DNA of 64,000 nucleotides, from contig CAIOVE010000020.1 in the NCBI GenBank assembly GCA_903861645.1, forward strand, positions 46,828 through 110,827, written 5' to 3'. The notes below the pieces were generated by a model. The model searched no databases and had not been told where the DNA came from. It was given only the letters and a program-made list of their open reading frames with translations. This document shows positions 24,797 to 33,410 of the stretch, piece after piece. Position 1 is the stretch's first letter, and each line of letters starts with the position of its first letter. A program made the translations under genes and the position numbers. This DNA is from an uncultured Hyphomicrobiales bacterium. Lineage in GTDB: Bacteria > Pseudomonadota > Alphaproteobacteria > Rhizobiales > Beijerinckiaceae.

Positions 24797-25270
24797 ATGT
24801 CGACAGGGGAAAAGCTCGCGCACGATCATGACGGCGGCATTCCACGCGGCGTGCTGCTTGGCGCCTTCGCGCTGGTGTGCTTCAGCATCATCGCGACCGC
24901 CGCCGCTCGCGTCAGCGACGTCGGCACGGTTCACATGCCGCAACGCAAGGCGGTCGAGATCCTCGCGCTAACCTTCATCGATCGCGATGACGGCGGCATT
25001 GACGTGATCAACTACAATGGCGGCGCGCCAGTGTCGTCGGTAGAGCCGGGCACGAATGGATTCATTCGCGCGACATTGCGAGGTCTCGCGCAAGAGCGCA
25101 AGCGTTCGGGTATCGGGCCACGCACGCCGTTCCTCCTCACGCGCTGGACCGATGGCGCGATTACGCTCGAGGATCGTGAAACCAGCCGGAAGCTCGATCT
25201 CGACGCTTTCGGTCCCACCAACGCTGGCGCTTTCGCGCGACTGTTCAACAATGAGGAGAGGGCACGATGA
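24797..25270 (+). CDS. puhC: Photosynthetic complex assembly protein PuhC
   Basis: 157 residues. A single membrane helix (about 20-40, GVLLGAFALVCFSIIATAAA) is followed by a periplasmic domain. The family marker PFLLTRWTDGAITLEDRETSR is clear. In Rhodobacter PuhC supports reaction centre-LH1-PufX core organisation. The ATG at 24797 was preferred to one at 24776, which lies inside puhB. The stop overlaps the next gene (ATGA). Confidence 0.92.
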   Translation: MSTGEKLAHDHDGGIPRGVLLGAFALVCFSIIATAAARVSDVGTVHMPQRKAVEILALTFIDRDDGGIDVINYNGGAPVSSVEPGTNGFIRATLRGLAQERKRSGIGPRTPFLLTRWTDGAITLEDRETSRKLDLDAFGPTNAGAFARLFNNEERAR

Positions 25271-25572
25271 TGACCTTGCTTCCCCTGTGGCGGCAGGTGT
25301 TCGATGCGCCATGCACGGTCGAGATCGAGCATTCCGCCGACAGCCTGCACGCACACGTCGAGATCGAGTCAAGCATTCCGATTTCGCCGGGCGACGAGGT
25401 GCTTGTTCACGACGCGCCCACGAACATTCCATTTGGCGATCGCGTTGTCGTGCGTCGCACGGCGACAATTATAAGGGCCGGCCTTGCCGAAAGACTTTGG
25501 GTTCGGCTGATCAGTCGATTCGAAATGGATGAATTGTACGAGGTGAGTTTCACCGAAAGGAGAAGCCTATGA
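25267..25572 (+). CDS. Conserved 101-residue protein between puhC and acsF
   Basis: 101 residues, soluble and apparently beta-rich, without Cys clusters or membrane segments (one Cys, in [11 protein letters not shown]). Core stretches are [14 protein letters not shown] and [13 protein letters not shown]. Proteins of this size are found at this exact place in several alphaproteobacterial photosynthesis clusters, to my recollection, but have no known role. Four-base overlaps with puhC and acsF show strict translational coupling, so a role in core-complex assembly or in cyclase function is a reasonable guess only. Confidence 0.8.
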   Translation: MMTLLPLWRQVFDAPCTVEIEHSADSLHAHVEIESSIPISPGDEVLVHDAPTNIPFGDRVVVRRTATIIRAGLAERLWVRLISRFEMDELYEVSFTERRSL

Positions 25573-26633
25573 ACGCGCCCCTCCGTCCCGGCATTTCCCT
25601 CGACGCGACACGCGTCGCGCAGGAAAGCACCGTTCTGAGTCCACGGTTCTATACGACCGACTTCGATGAACTTGATCGCACGGACGTCAGCGCCGTGCGG
25701 GCGCAGTGGGACGAGTTGATCGCGGAACTCAAGTCGGATCCGAACAAGAAACACTTCGTGCGCAACGCGGACTTCGACGCTGATTTTTCAAATCTGCCGC
25801 CCGATCTCGACAAGGAGTTCAGGGATTTTCTGATCAGCTCCATCACCGCCGAGTTTTCTGGCTGCGTGCTGTACGCGGAGATGAAGCGCCGCGCCAAAAA
25901 TCCGGACATGCGCGATCTTTTCGGCCTGATGAGTCGGGACGAGGCGCGTCACGCCGGCTTCATCAACGACACCCTCAAGGATTTCGGCATTGGCGTCGAT
26001 CTCGGCTTTCTGACCAAGATCAAGAAGTACACGTTTTTCAAGCCGAAGTTCATTTTCTACGCGACCTATCTTTCCGAAAAGATCGGCTACGCGCGCTACA
26101 TCAACATCTACCGGCATCTGGAGCGCCATCCGGATCGGCGCTTTCATCCCATTTTCAAATGGTTCGAACAGTGGTGCAATGACGAGTTCCGCCATGGCGA
26201 GGCCTTCGCGCTCTTGATGCGCGCGAACCCGAGACTCACGTCGGGTTTGAACACCTACTGGATCAAGTTCTTCGTCCTGGCTGTATTCGCCACGATGTAC
26301 GTCCGGGATCATTTCCGTCCGGCGTTCCACAAGGCGATTGGAGTCGATCCAACTCAGTACGATTTCGATGTGTTCCGCATCACGTCAGAAATATCGCGCC
26401 AGACATTCCCGCTGACGCTGGACCTCGATCACCCCGCGTTCAGGAAGGGCTTTGATCGCTTGTTCCGCATCGCCGAGGCGAGCGCCGAGGCCAAGGCGCG
26501 AGGCGGCGTTGGTGGAAGGATCAAGCAGTTGGCGTGCACGGCCGCCGCCGCGTTGACCTTCGCGCGATTGTACCTTGTCCCGTCCAAGCCCAACGCCATG
26601 CCCGCCGAAATACGTTTGGCGCCGGTCTGGTAG
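25569..26633 (+). CDS. acsF: Oxygen-dependent Mg-protoporphyrin monomethyl ester cyclase
   Basis: 354 residues of the AcsF/CRD1 di-iron family. The metal-binding motifs are DEARHAG (Glu125, His128) and NDEFRHGEA (Glu206, His209), with further Glu at [10 protein letters not shown]. It forms the isocyclic ring E using O2. The oxygen-independent counterpart bchE is also present (56744-58396), so ring E can be made with and without oxygen. Overlap with the upstream gene is four bases; puhE follows by 10 bp. Confidence 0.96.
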   Translation: MNAPLRPGISLDATRVAQESTVLSPRFYTTDFDELDRTDVSAVRAQWDELIAELKSDPNKKHFVRNADFDADFSNLPPDLDKEFRDFLISSITAEFSGCVLYAEMKRRAKNPDMRDLFGLMSRDEARHAGFINDTLKDFGIGVDLGFLTKIKKYTFFKPKFIFYATYLSEKIGYARYINIYRHLERHPDRRFHPIFKWFEQWCNDEFRHGEAFALLMRANPRLTSGLNTYWIKFFVLAVFATMYVRDHFRPAFHKAIGVDPTQYDFDVFRITSEISRQTFPLTLDLDHPAFRKGFDRLFRIAEASAEAKARGGVGGRIKQLACTAAAALTFARLYLVPSKPNAMPAEIRLAPVW

Positions 26634-26643
26634 GGAGCGCGCG

Positions 26644-27831
26644 ATGTCGACGTATGGATTGCCGATCTTGTTTACACTGGTCCTCTGGTGGTCCAGCACG
26701 ATTGTCATTCTGTATCTCGACGGCTTGCGTCAGCATACGTTCGCCTGGTCGCTGACGTTGTTTTCCGTGCTCGCGGCGCTCGCCCTTTGGGGCGTCTCCG
26801 CGACGGGCGGGGATGTAAGCGCGGCGGGGGCATACTGCGCCTTTGCCTGTGGCGTGGCGGCGTGGGCGTGGCAGATCGCCACATTCTATCTTGGCTTCAT
26901 TACCGGCCCGCGCGTGACGGCATGCGATCCGTCGCTGCGTGGCTGGAAGCGCTTTGTCGCCGGCTTCCAGACATGCGCGCACCACGAAATCGCAATCGTC
27001 GCCATGGCGATCCTGATGCTGGTCTTGCTGCGCGGTCAATCCAACACCCTGGCTTTTTGGACCTACTGCGTTCTCTGGTGGATGCACGCGAGCGCCAAAT
27101 TGAACGTCTTCCTTGGCGCGCCCAACCTGGGAGCGGAGTTTCTGCCCCAGCACATGCGATATCTCGTTAGCTACATGGCGCGCCGCCCCATGAACCTGTT
27201 TTTCCCGATCTCCGTTAGCGCCTCGACGGTAATTGCCGTTGTGCTTGCCATGAAAGCGATATCCGCCGAGGCAAGCCCGTTTGACGCGGCCGCCTATTCG
27301 ATGCTGACTACGTTGATGGCCTTGGCCATTCTCGAACATTGGTTGCTCGTGGCTCCGCTCGACACGTCGTTCCTGTGGAAATGGGGCGTCAAGTCGACCC
27401 CAAGCGACAACCAATCAATCCTAAATCGATCTGATTTTCAGGCGATTGTCGAACGCCCGGTCGACCCGCGACCCGCGGCGCTAGGGGATGACGACTGCGC
27501 GCGCGACGCCAGCGACTATGTCCGTCCGCGTGGCGCGAGCCTCGGCGCGATGGAGTCATGGAGTTCGAACGGGCCAACCGTGTGCGACGATGTTGTTCTT
27601 TCACGCTTGCTGGATTCAATCGGCGCCGGCGCCTTCGGCGACATCCATTGTGTCAAGGGTGTGCTGCAAACACGCAAGGCCTGGGTTCGTTTTGAGACAG
27701 TGGGCGCCATGTCGGACATTGCGCCTTTCGCCCCTCCCGGGCGGCTCGATCCACTCGTCGTGGCGCTGGGTCGTCGCATAGATCGGGTCCGCCTGCAGGC
27801 GGCTTTTGAAGCATGCGCCGTATCGCAATAG
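26644..27831 (+). CDS. puhE: PuhE assembly protein with CobW C-terminal-like extension
   Basis: 395 residues against about 270-290 for most PuhE (DUF3623). Residues 1-250 are a typical PuhE with about seven hydrophobic segments and the motifs [33 protein letters not shown] and [19 protein letters not shown]. Residues 251-300 are a polar linker. Residues about 302-392 read like the CobW C-terminal domain of G3E metallochaperones: [44 protein letters not shown], then [19 protein letters not shown], which parallels the RVKG, fQ-VG and LVFIGR-LD elements. No GTPase part is present. TAGGGAG precedes the ATG. hemA follows 47 bp later. The extension's assignment is by eye. Confidence 0.85.
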   Translation: MSTYGLPILFTLVLWWSSTIVILYLDGLRQHTFAWSLTLFSVLAALALWGVSATGGDVSAAGAYCAFACGVAAWAWQIATFYLGFITGPRVTACDPSLRGWKRFVAGFQTCAHHEIAIVAMAILMLVLLRGQSNTLAFWTYCVLWWMHASAKLNVFLGAPNLGAEFLPQHMRYLVSYMARRPMNLFFPISVSASTVIAVVLAMKAISAEASPFDAAAYSMLTTLMALAILEHWLLVAPLDTSFLWKWGVKSTPSDNQSILNRSDFQAIVERPVDPRPAALGDDDCARDASDYVRPRGASLGAMESWSSNGPTVCDDVVLSRLLDSIGAGAFGDIHCVKGVLQTRKAWVRFETVGAMSDIAPFAPPGRLDPLVVALGRRIDRVRLQAAFEACAVSQ

Positions 27832-27878
27832 CGGCGAACAACGAAAATCGCGGATTGACGAATATTCAGGAGGTTGTG

Positions 27879-29204
27879 ATGGGGCTGTGTTCGATTAACT
27901 ATCAATCACAATTCGAGGCGGCGATTGACCGTCTCAAGAACGAAAATCGCTATCGCGTTTTCGCAAATCTGGAACGTGACGCCGCTCGATTCCCGACCGC
28001 CACCTGGCGCCCGGATGATCCGTCCGAACAGGCTCGTCAGGTCACAATCTGGTGCTCGAACGACTATCTTGGCATGGGCGGACATGGAAAGGTGCGCGCG
28101 GCCGCGATTGACGCGATCGAGAAACATGGCGTGGGCGCGGGCGGCACGCGCAATATTTCCGGCACGCATCAGCCCATCGTCCAATTGGAGGTCGAGCTTG
28201 CCGATTTGCATGGCAAGGATTCCGCGCTTGTCTTCACCTCCGGGTGGATCTCCAATCTCGCGAGTCTTTCGGTGATCGCGGAGCTGATGCCGAACTGCTT
28301 GATCTTGTCGGACGCGCTCAATCACAATTCGATGATCGAGGGTATTCGGCGATCGGGGTGCGAAAAGAAGTTGTGGCGGCACAACGACATGGCCCATCTC
28401 GAGGAGTTGCTGATCGAGGCCGGCCCCGACCGCGCGAAACTCATCGCCTTCGAAAGTCTCTATTCCATGGATGGCGACATCGCGCCGGTTGGCCGGATTG
28501 TCGAACTCGCCAAAAAATATAACGCGCTGACTTATGTCGATGAGGTCCACGCCGTCGGCATGTACGGGCCTCGTGGCGGCGGCATCTGCGAGCGCGAGGG
28601 CGTGATGGGCTCGATCGATATTATCGAGGGAACGCTCGCCAAGGGCTATGGCGGTCTTGGAGGTTATATCGCCGCCAACGCCGCGATCGTCGACGCGGTG
28701 CGCAGCTACGCGCCGTCTTTCATTTTCACGACGACGTTGCCGCCCGCGGTCGTCGCGGCGGCGCGCGCCGCCGTGCGCCATCTCAAGGAGTCGGGGGATG
28801 AGCGCGCGAGACATCAGCACATGGCGGCCTTGACGAAGCACGCCTTGCGCGCGGCGGGCTTGCCGATCATGCAAAATTCGTCGCATATCGTGCCGCTGAT
28901 GGTTGGCGACGCCGAACTGTGCAAGGCCGCCAGCGACCTGCTGTTGACGCGCCACGACATATATATCCAGCCGATCAACTATCCGACGGTCGATATCGGC
29001 ACCGAGCGTCTGCGCATCACGCCAACGCCCAGGCATGACGAAGCGCATGTCGCCGAGCTCGTGGAGGCGCTGGTCGATGTCTGGCGGACGCTTGATTTGC
29101 CATTCGTCGAACCGCAGGTCATTCCACTGCGGCGGTTGCGCGCGATCGTCGACGCCGTCGATCCGCAATGCGCATATCCCGAAATGAAAAAAGCGGCGGA
29201 ATAA
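27879..29204 (+). CDS. hemA: 5-aminolevulinate synthase
   Basis: 441 residues, a PLP enzyme that condenses glycine and succinyl-CoA, the first step of tetrapyrrole synthesis in alphaproteobacteria. Evident stretches are [49 protein letters not shown] and the PLP lysine in [16 protein letters not shown]. The ATG at 27879 has a strong AGGAGG five bases upstream; the frame is open to 27813 but without homology. The C-terminus extends about 30 residues beyond the usual end. It is the last gene of the bchF superoperon. Confidence 0.96.
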   Translation: MGLCSINYQSQFEAAIDRLKNENRYRVFANLERDAARFPTATWRPDDPSEQARQVTIWCSNDYLGMGGHGKVRAAAIDAIEKHGVGAGGTRNISGTHQPIVQLEVELADLHGKDSALVFTSGWISNLASLSVIAELMPNCLILSDALNHNSMIEGIRRSGCEKKLWRHNDMAHLEELLIEAGPDRAKLIAFESLYSMDGDIAPVGRIVELAKKYNALTYVDEVHAVGMYGPRGGGICEREGVMGSIDIIEGTLAKGYGGLGGYIAANAAIVDAVRSYAPSFIFTTTLPPAVVAAARAAVRHLKESGDERARHQHMAALTKHALRAAGLPIMQNSSHIVPLMVGDAELCKAASDLLLTRHDIYIQPINYPTVDIGTERLRITPTPRHDEAHVAELVEALVDVWRTLDLPFVEPQVIPLRRLRAIVDAVDPQCAYPEMKKAAE

Positions 29205-29255
29205 CGCCAATGGCGCCCCGGGTGGGCGTCAGTTTCGACGCGTTGCGGGTTGGCC

Positions 29256-30557
29256 ATGAACAGCGGATCTGAAGGCGGGAGTGATTCGCTTGTGGCGCAC
29301 CCGCTTCGCGCATTCGTGCTCGGCGAGGTTCACGCGCGCCCGTTTCACGCCATCGGGACGCCAGCGCGCATACTGCATTTCGCTTTTTTGACCGACGCGT
29401 CGCAAACGCAGGTCGCTCGCGCGCAATTGGCCGAGTTCTGTCGCGCGCGTGGGGCGCAACCGCCGCGCGACGGCGACAAGCATTTCCGGGTCGAATTCGG
29501 CGGCGCCGTTCTGCGCTGGGAAAACCACGCGGAATTCACAACGTACACGTGGGAATTTCCCGCCGCGGGTTATGCGCCGTTCGATCCACCGTCGCGCGTG
29601 ATGGCGATGGCGGCCTCCGCCTTGCCGCAACCCGGTCCGCATCTTGTCTCCGTTGATCTCCATGTTTTGAAATCGGATGATGGAGTGTCGCTTGAGACAT
29701 TGTTTGACCAGGCGAGTCTGACGGCGTCTTTCGTCGACGGCGCGGCGGCGATCGTGGCGACGGACTTTCGTCCGGATCCCGGCGGATTTGTGCGCTTGCT
29801 ACTGCGCGATCTGCGTCTCACACCCGCGCGCGCGGGCGCTCTCGTGCAACGTTTGCTTGAAATCGAGACGTATCGACTGTTGGCGCTTCTGGGCCTGCCT
29901 GAATCACAGCAGCTGATTCCTCGTGTTCAGGCGATCGAGGCGCGGGTTTCAGAGGTCGCCGCGCATATGACGCAAACATCCGGACTTGACGGCGATCACG
30001 CGCTGCTTGGCGAGCTGACGAGCATGCTCGCTGATCTCGAGGCGCAGTCAGCGCCCTGGAATTTTCGCTATGGCGCCACGCGGGCGTATGAACGTCTGGT
30101 GCAGCAACGACTGGTCGCCATCGGCGAAGCCGCGCATGACGGTTGGCCCACCATCGCCGCGTTCCTGTCGCGACGCATGGCGCCCGCCATGCGCACGGCG
30201 GAAATGCTTGAGTCCCGGCAGTCCGATCTGGCTCGCAAGCTCGTGCGCGCGGCGAATCTACTTCGCACGCGCGTTGACGTGGAAATTGAACGCCAAAATC
30301 GCGATTTGCTTCGATCGATGAACGAACGCACGCGACTGCAATTGCGCCTTCAGCAGACCGTGGAGGGTCTGTCGGTCGCGGCCATAAGTTATTACGTCGT
30401 CGGCCTGGCCGCCTATGTCATCAAGGGATTGAAGGAAGGCGGCGTCATCTCGATCGATCCGGGATTGGCGACCGCGGCGTTTGTTCCGATCGCCGTGATC
30501 GCCGTCGCATTGATCGTGCGTCGCGTTCGAAACTTGCACGCGCACGAAAACCATTGA
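29256..30557 (+). CDS. DUF3422-family membrane-anchored protein
   Basis: 433 residues (TTG at 29250 would add two). The N-terminal HPLRAFVLGEVHARPF and the C-terminal VEGLSVAAISYYVVGLAAYVIKGL are DUF3422 hallmarks. Most of the protein is soluble, with a probable coiled-coil part (about 300-360), then two C-terminal hydrophobic helices. The family is widespread in proteobacteria and of unknown function. It lies 51 bp after hemA and before the puc operon. Nothing links it directly to photosynthesis except position. Confidence 0.85.
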   Translation: MNSGSEGGSDSLVAHPLRAFVLGEVHARPFHAIGTPARILHFAFLTDASQTQVARAQLAEFCRARGAQPPRDGDKHFRVEFGGAVLRWENHAEFTTYTWEFPAAGYAPFDPPSRVMAMAASALPQPGPHLVSVDLHVLKSDDGVSLETLFDQASLTASFVDGAAAIVATDFRPDPGGFVRLLLRDLRLTPARAGALVQRLLEIETYRLLALLGLPESQQLIPRVQAIEARVSEVAAHMTQTSGLDGDHALLGELTSMLADLEAQSAPWNFRYGATRAYERLVQQRLVAIGEAAHDGWPTIAAFLSRRMAPAMRTAEMLESRQSDLARKLVRAANLLRTRVDVEIERQNRDLLRSMNERTRLQLRLQQTVEGLSVAAISYYVVGLAAYVIKGLKEGGVISIDPGLATAAFVPIAVIAVALIVRRVRNLHAHENH

Positions 30558-30642
30558 GGAGCGCATTGCGTTCACACGCGCCTTCAGTGTGTTTCAACAT
30601 TCAGGCGATGCGCGCGAAAAGCGGCGCTCTTCAAGGGAAAAA

Positions 30643-30686
30643 TGTCAAAAAAGATTGACAACATCAGATGTCCTAATAAAGTTACA
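30643..30686. promoter_or_regulatory. Two perfect PpsR operators before pucBA
   Basis: TGTCAAAAAAGATTGACA (30643-30660) and TGTCCTAATAAAGTTACA (30669-30686) are both perfect TGT-N12-ACA, 26 bp apart. They lie in the 250 bp between the DUF3422 gene and pucB and are the strongest pair in the window, consistent with tight aerobic repression of the antenna operon. The rest of 30558-30807 shows a strong ribosome-binding site AGGAGG at 30795-30800 and no ORF. Confidence 0.8.
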
Positions 30687-30807
30687 CCTGTCGTACTACG
30701 ACAGCGACGCTGGAGCCAAGCGGGCGCCTGCTCGACCTGGTAACCACGAGCAACCCACGTGCGGGTACAGCACGAGTATGGTCGCAGGTCTCTAAGGAGG
30801 TAGCGAA

Positions 30808-30963
30808 ATGGCAGACGATCCAAACAGGGTTTGGCCGACGGGTTTAACCGCGGCTGAGTCCGAGGAATTGCATAAGCATGTGATCGATGGAGCCCGCGTG
30901 TTCGGCGCGATCGCTCTGTTCGCGCACTTTCTTGCTTATGTTTATTCCCCCTGGCTTCACTAA
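30808..30963 (+). CDS. pucB: LH2-family antenna beta subunit
   Basis: 51 residues, read directly from the sequence. It has the canonical beta-apoprotein plan: N-terminal polar segment [14 protein letters not shown], helix start [16 protein letters not shown], a single membrane helix with His40 as the B850-type bacteriochlorophyll ligand (FAHFLAY), and the end YSPWLH. It closely resembles Rhodopseudomonas palustris PucB. AGGAGG lies seven bases before the ATG. pucA starts 12 bp later. Confidence 0.95.
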   Translation: MADDPNRVWPTGLTAAESEELHKHVIDGARVFGAIALFAHFLAYVYSPWLH

Positions 30964-30975
30964 GGGAGAACGGAC

Positions 30976-31200
30976 ATGAACCAAGGACGAATCTGGACGG
31001 TGGTTAAGCCAACCGTCGGACTCCCGTTGTTCCTGGGCGCCGTCGCGACGACCTCGCTCATCGTTCATTACGCGATCCTTTCGCACACGACCTGGTTCCC
31101 CGCCTTTTTGCAGGGCGGCAGCAAGGGCAAGGTTGCGATTGAGAGCCCGATGGGCGCCCCGGCGAGCGTTGCGTTGAACATCGCGACACCGCTCAAGTAG
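30976..31200 (+). CDS. pucA: LH2/LH3-family antenna alpha subunit (B800-820-like residues)
   Basis: 74 residues. [17 protein letters not shown] is the typical alpha N-terminus (Met1 region binds B800), and His31 is the ring-bacteriochlorophyll ligand. In the C-terminal loop residue 44 is Phe and 45 is Leu ([13 protein letters not shown]) where high-light LH2 has Tyr-Trp; Phe-Leu is the known signature of blue-shifted LH3 (B800-820) of Rhodoblastus acidophilus 7050. Residue 41 is Phe as in LH2, not Tyr as in that LH3. The tail (48-74) is longer than the 53 residues of R. acidophilus alpha chains. GGGAG precedes the ATG. Confidence 0.94.
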   Translation: MNQGRIWTVVKPTVGLPLFLGAVATTSLIVHYAILSHTTWFPAFLQGGSKGKVAIESPMGAPASVALNIATPLK

Positions 31201-31219
31201 CGCGATCGACAAACAGGCG

Positions 31220-31249
31220 AGGGGCCGGAATCGTTCGAGGCTGGCCCCT
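31220..31249 (+). terminator. Intercistronic stem-loop between pucA and pucC
   Basis: AGGGGCC (31220-31226) pairs with GGCCCCT (31243-31249), extended inward by G-U and G-C pairs. It starts 20 bp after the pucA stop. Such hairpins usually keep pucBA mRNA more abundant than pucC; it may act as attenuator or 3' stabiliser. The following 96 bp before pucC show nothing further. Confidence 0.5.
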
Positions 31250-31345
31250 TGCTTAACCCGAGCCGGTATTCGACCGGCGCGACGGAAACCGGTTGGTTGA
31301 ATGGTGGACGCGACAAGCGTCAACGCCGTGGAATCCGGTCAAGCG

Positions 31346-32755
31346 ATGAATCGATTCAGTCAGAAAGCGATGAGCGCGTGGATCAACCTTGGTCCGCGCT
31401 TTCTGCCGTTCGCGGACGCGGCCACGCCCGATCTTCCCTTGAGTCGTCTGCTGCGCCTGTCGCTGTTTCAGGTGTCGGTCGGCATGGCGCTGGTGTTGCT
31501 GGTTGGCACGCTTAATCGCGTGATGATCGTTGAGCTCGACGTGCCGGCCTCGTTGGTGGGCGTCATGATTTCGCTGCCGTTGGTGTTCGCGCCGTTTCGC
31601 GCGCTGATCGGATTCCGCTCCGATATGCATCAGTCGGCTCTGGGATGGCGGCGCGTGCCGTTCATATTCAGAGGCACGATGATCCAGTTTGGCGGCCTGG
31701 CCATCATGCCATTCGCGTTGCTTGTGCTGTCGGGCGGCGGTGAATCGGCACGATATCCACTATGGGTTGGGCATGTCGGCGCGGGCGTGGCGTTTCTGCT
31801 TGTTGGCGCCGGTTTGCACACGGTGCAAACGGTGGGGCTGGCCCTTGCCACGGATCTCGCGCCGGAGGAGTCGCGGCCAAAGGTTGTTGGTCTCATGTAT
31901 GTCATGCTTTTGTTTGGCATGATCGCGAGCGCCTTTGTCTTCGGCCTTGCGCTGGCGGAATTCAGTCCCTTGCGGCTCGTGCAGGTTATTCAGGGTTGCG
32001 CCGTTGTTACCATCGTTCTTAACGCGCTCGCCGCCTGGAAGCAGGAGGGGCGCCACGCGCGCAAGGGCGCCATCCAGAAGCGTCAGGCGACGTTTCGACA
32101 AGCATGGGAAGCCTTTGTCGCCGGCGGCAGCGCTGTTCGACGCCTGGTTGCCGTTGGCATGGGCACGATGGCCTTCAGCATGGAGGATGTATTGCTTGAG
32201 CCTTACGGCGGACAGATTCTGCATTTGACGGTGGGGTCCACGACAAAGTTGACGGCCACGTTGGCTGTTGGCGGCTTGATCGGTTTCTGGCTGGCGTCTC
32301 GCGTGCTGGGCCGCGGGTTCGATCCCTTGCGCATGGCGTGCGCCGGGGCCGTGGTCGGACTTCCAGCCTTCATCGCCGTGATTGCGGCCGCGCCCGCCTA
32401 TTCGCCCGTTCTTTTCGCCTTGGGCACGCTGCTGATCGGATTTGGCGCCGGGCTCTTTGGCCACGGAACGTTAACGGCGACGATGAATTTGGCGCCCCGC
32501 GATCAAACCGGTCTGGCGCTCGGCGCCTGGGGGGCGGCGCAGGCGTCGGCGGCCGGTCTCGCGATCGCCCTGGGCGGAATTATCAGGGACGTGGTGTCGA
32601 ACCTGTCGATGAATGTCTATTTTGGTCCGGCGACCGGATATATCTGTGTTTACGCGCTCGAAATTGTTTTGCTGCTCGCGACGCTCATATGCATGGCGCC
32701 GTTGTTGCGGCGGCGCGAGCGACAGGTCGTGGAATCGAACGTCGCCCTGTTGTGA
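31346..32755 (+). CDS. pucC: LH2 assembly protein PucC
   Basis: 469 residues with about 12 membrane helices, of the BCH2/PucC branch of the major facilitator superfamily. RFLPFADAATPDLPLSRLLRLS, TLNRVMIVEL and LGAWGAAQASAAGLAIA match LhaA (21912-23366) almost segment by segment. PucC is needed for LH2 assembly and its position after pucBA is classical. Neither candidate start (ATG 31301 or 31346) has a good ribosome-binding site; 31346 aligns with the LhaA start and is preferred. Confidence 0.94.
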   Translation: MNRFSQKAMSAWINLGPRFLPFADAATPDLPLSRLLRLSLFQVSVGMALVLLVGTLNRVMIVELDVPASLVGVMISLPLVFAPFRALIGFRSDMHQSALGWRRVPFIFRGTMIQFGGLAIMPFALLVLSGGGESARYPLWVGHVGAGVAFLLVGAGLHTVQTVGLALATDLAPEESRPKVVGLMYVMLLFGMIASAFVFGLALAEFSPLRLVQVIQGCAVVTIVLNALAAWKQEGRHARKGAIQKRQATFRQAWEAFVAGGSAVRRLVAVGMGTMAFSMEDVLLEPYGGQILHLTVGSTTKLTATLAVGGLIGFWLASRVLGRGFDPLRMACAGAVVGLPAFIAVIAAAPAYSPVLFALGTLLIGFGAGLFGHGTLTATMNLAPRDQTGLALGAWGAAQASAAGLAIALGGIIRDVVSNLSMNVYFGPATGYICVYALEIVLLLATLICMAPLLRRRERQVVESNVALL

Positions 32756-32783
32756 CCGCGCCCGTTTCGCCTCGCCCTTGCGC

Positions 32784-33149
32784 CTAGAGGCTGGACGCCC
32801 AGGCGACACAAAGAAATAGTCCAGCGAGTCCGACGCTGACATGGGTGAGAACCATGAGATTGGCCGTGGCGTTGGATCGTCGGCCAATAATCGGCGCCAA
32901 AAGGCCGGAGAACGCGGCCAGCGCCAGAAACCCCGCGGCGACATTGCCATAGGATCCAGCGGGGAATCCGTCGTTGCTGGGCGTGCCCTTCAACAACACA
33001 ACGAGTGTTTCAAGACCGCCAAAACCCAGCAGCAGATGAAATCCGATGAGCACCGGCTTTCGGACGCCGCGTGTGTAGAGCAGCAGGAGATAAGAGCCCA
33101 GCGCCGCCGCGGCCACGAGCAGCGCGATCACGGGAATGGTTGTGGGCAT
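32784..33149 (-). CDS. Four-helix small membrane protein, function unknown
   Basis: 121 residues with four hydrophobic segments (about 5-24, 33-55, 64-85, 98-120) separated by short basic or glycine-rich loops (RGVRKP, GRRSNA). No motif is recognised. It is encoded against the puc operon and ends 28 bp after the pucC stop. Coding is supported by length, hydrophobicity pattern and a start near a purine-rich stretch. The 261 bp upstream of it, to 33410, hold no further feature that I can support. Confidence 0.6.
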   Translation of the reverse strand: MPTTIPVIALLVAAAALGSYLLLLYTRGVRKPVLIGFHLLLGFGGLETLVVLLKGTPSNDGFPAGSYGNVAAGFLALAAFSGLLAPIIGRRSNATANLMVLTHVSVGLAGLFLCVAWASSL

Positions 33150-33410
33150 GGCGTTTCCTGACTTTGAACTTAACCAATCTCACGCTTGCATCATAGAATC
33201 CGCCGCGCGCGACGCGCAGTCAATTAAATTTGAAGCCGTGTGACGATGGATTTCCCGAACGCGCGACGCGCATGACGCGCGATGAACATCGGATTTTTAC
33301 TTGCCAGATGGGCGTTTCTGTCGCAAATTCATCATGCCCGAACGCCGATGCATCGATGGCGTCGCGTACAGGTGCGCCGGCCAACAGATCAAAGAACAGG
33401 TGCGGAAGTC

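Noticed and set aside
33150..33410. Possible extra PpsR box AGTCAATTAAATTTGAAG before the repeat-protein gene
   Set aside because: Both TGT and ACA ends are wrong, so the match does not rise above an AT-rich palindrome.
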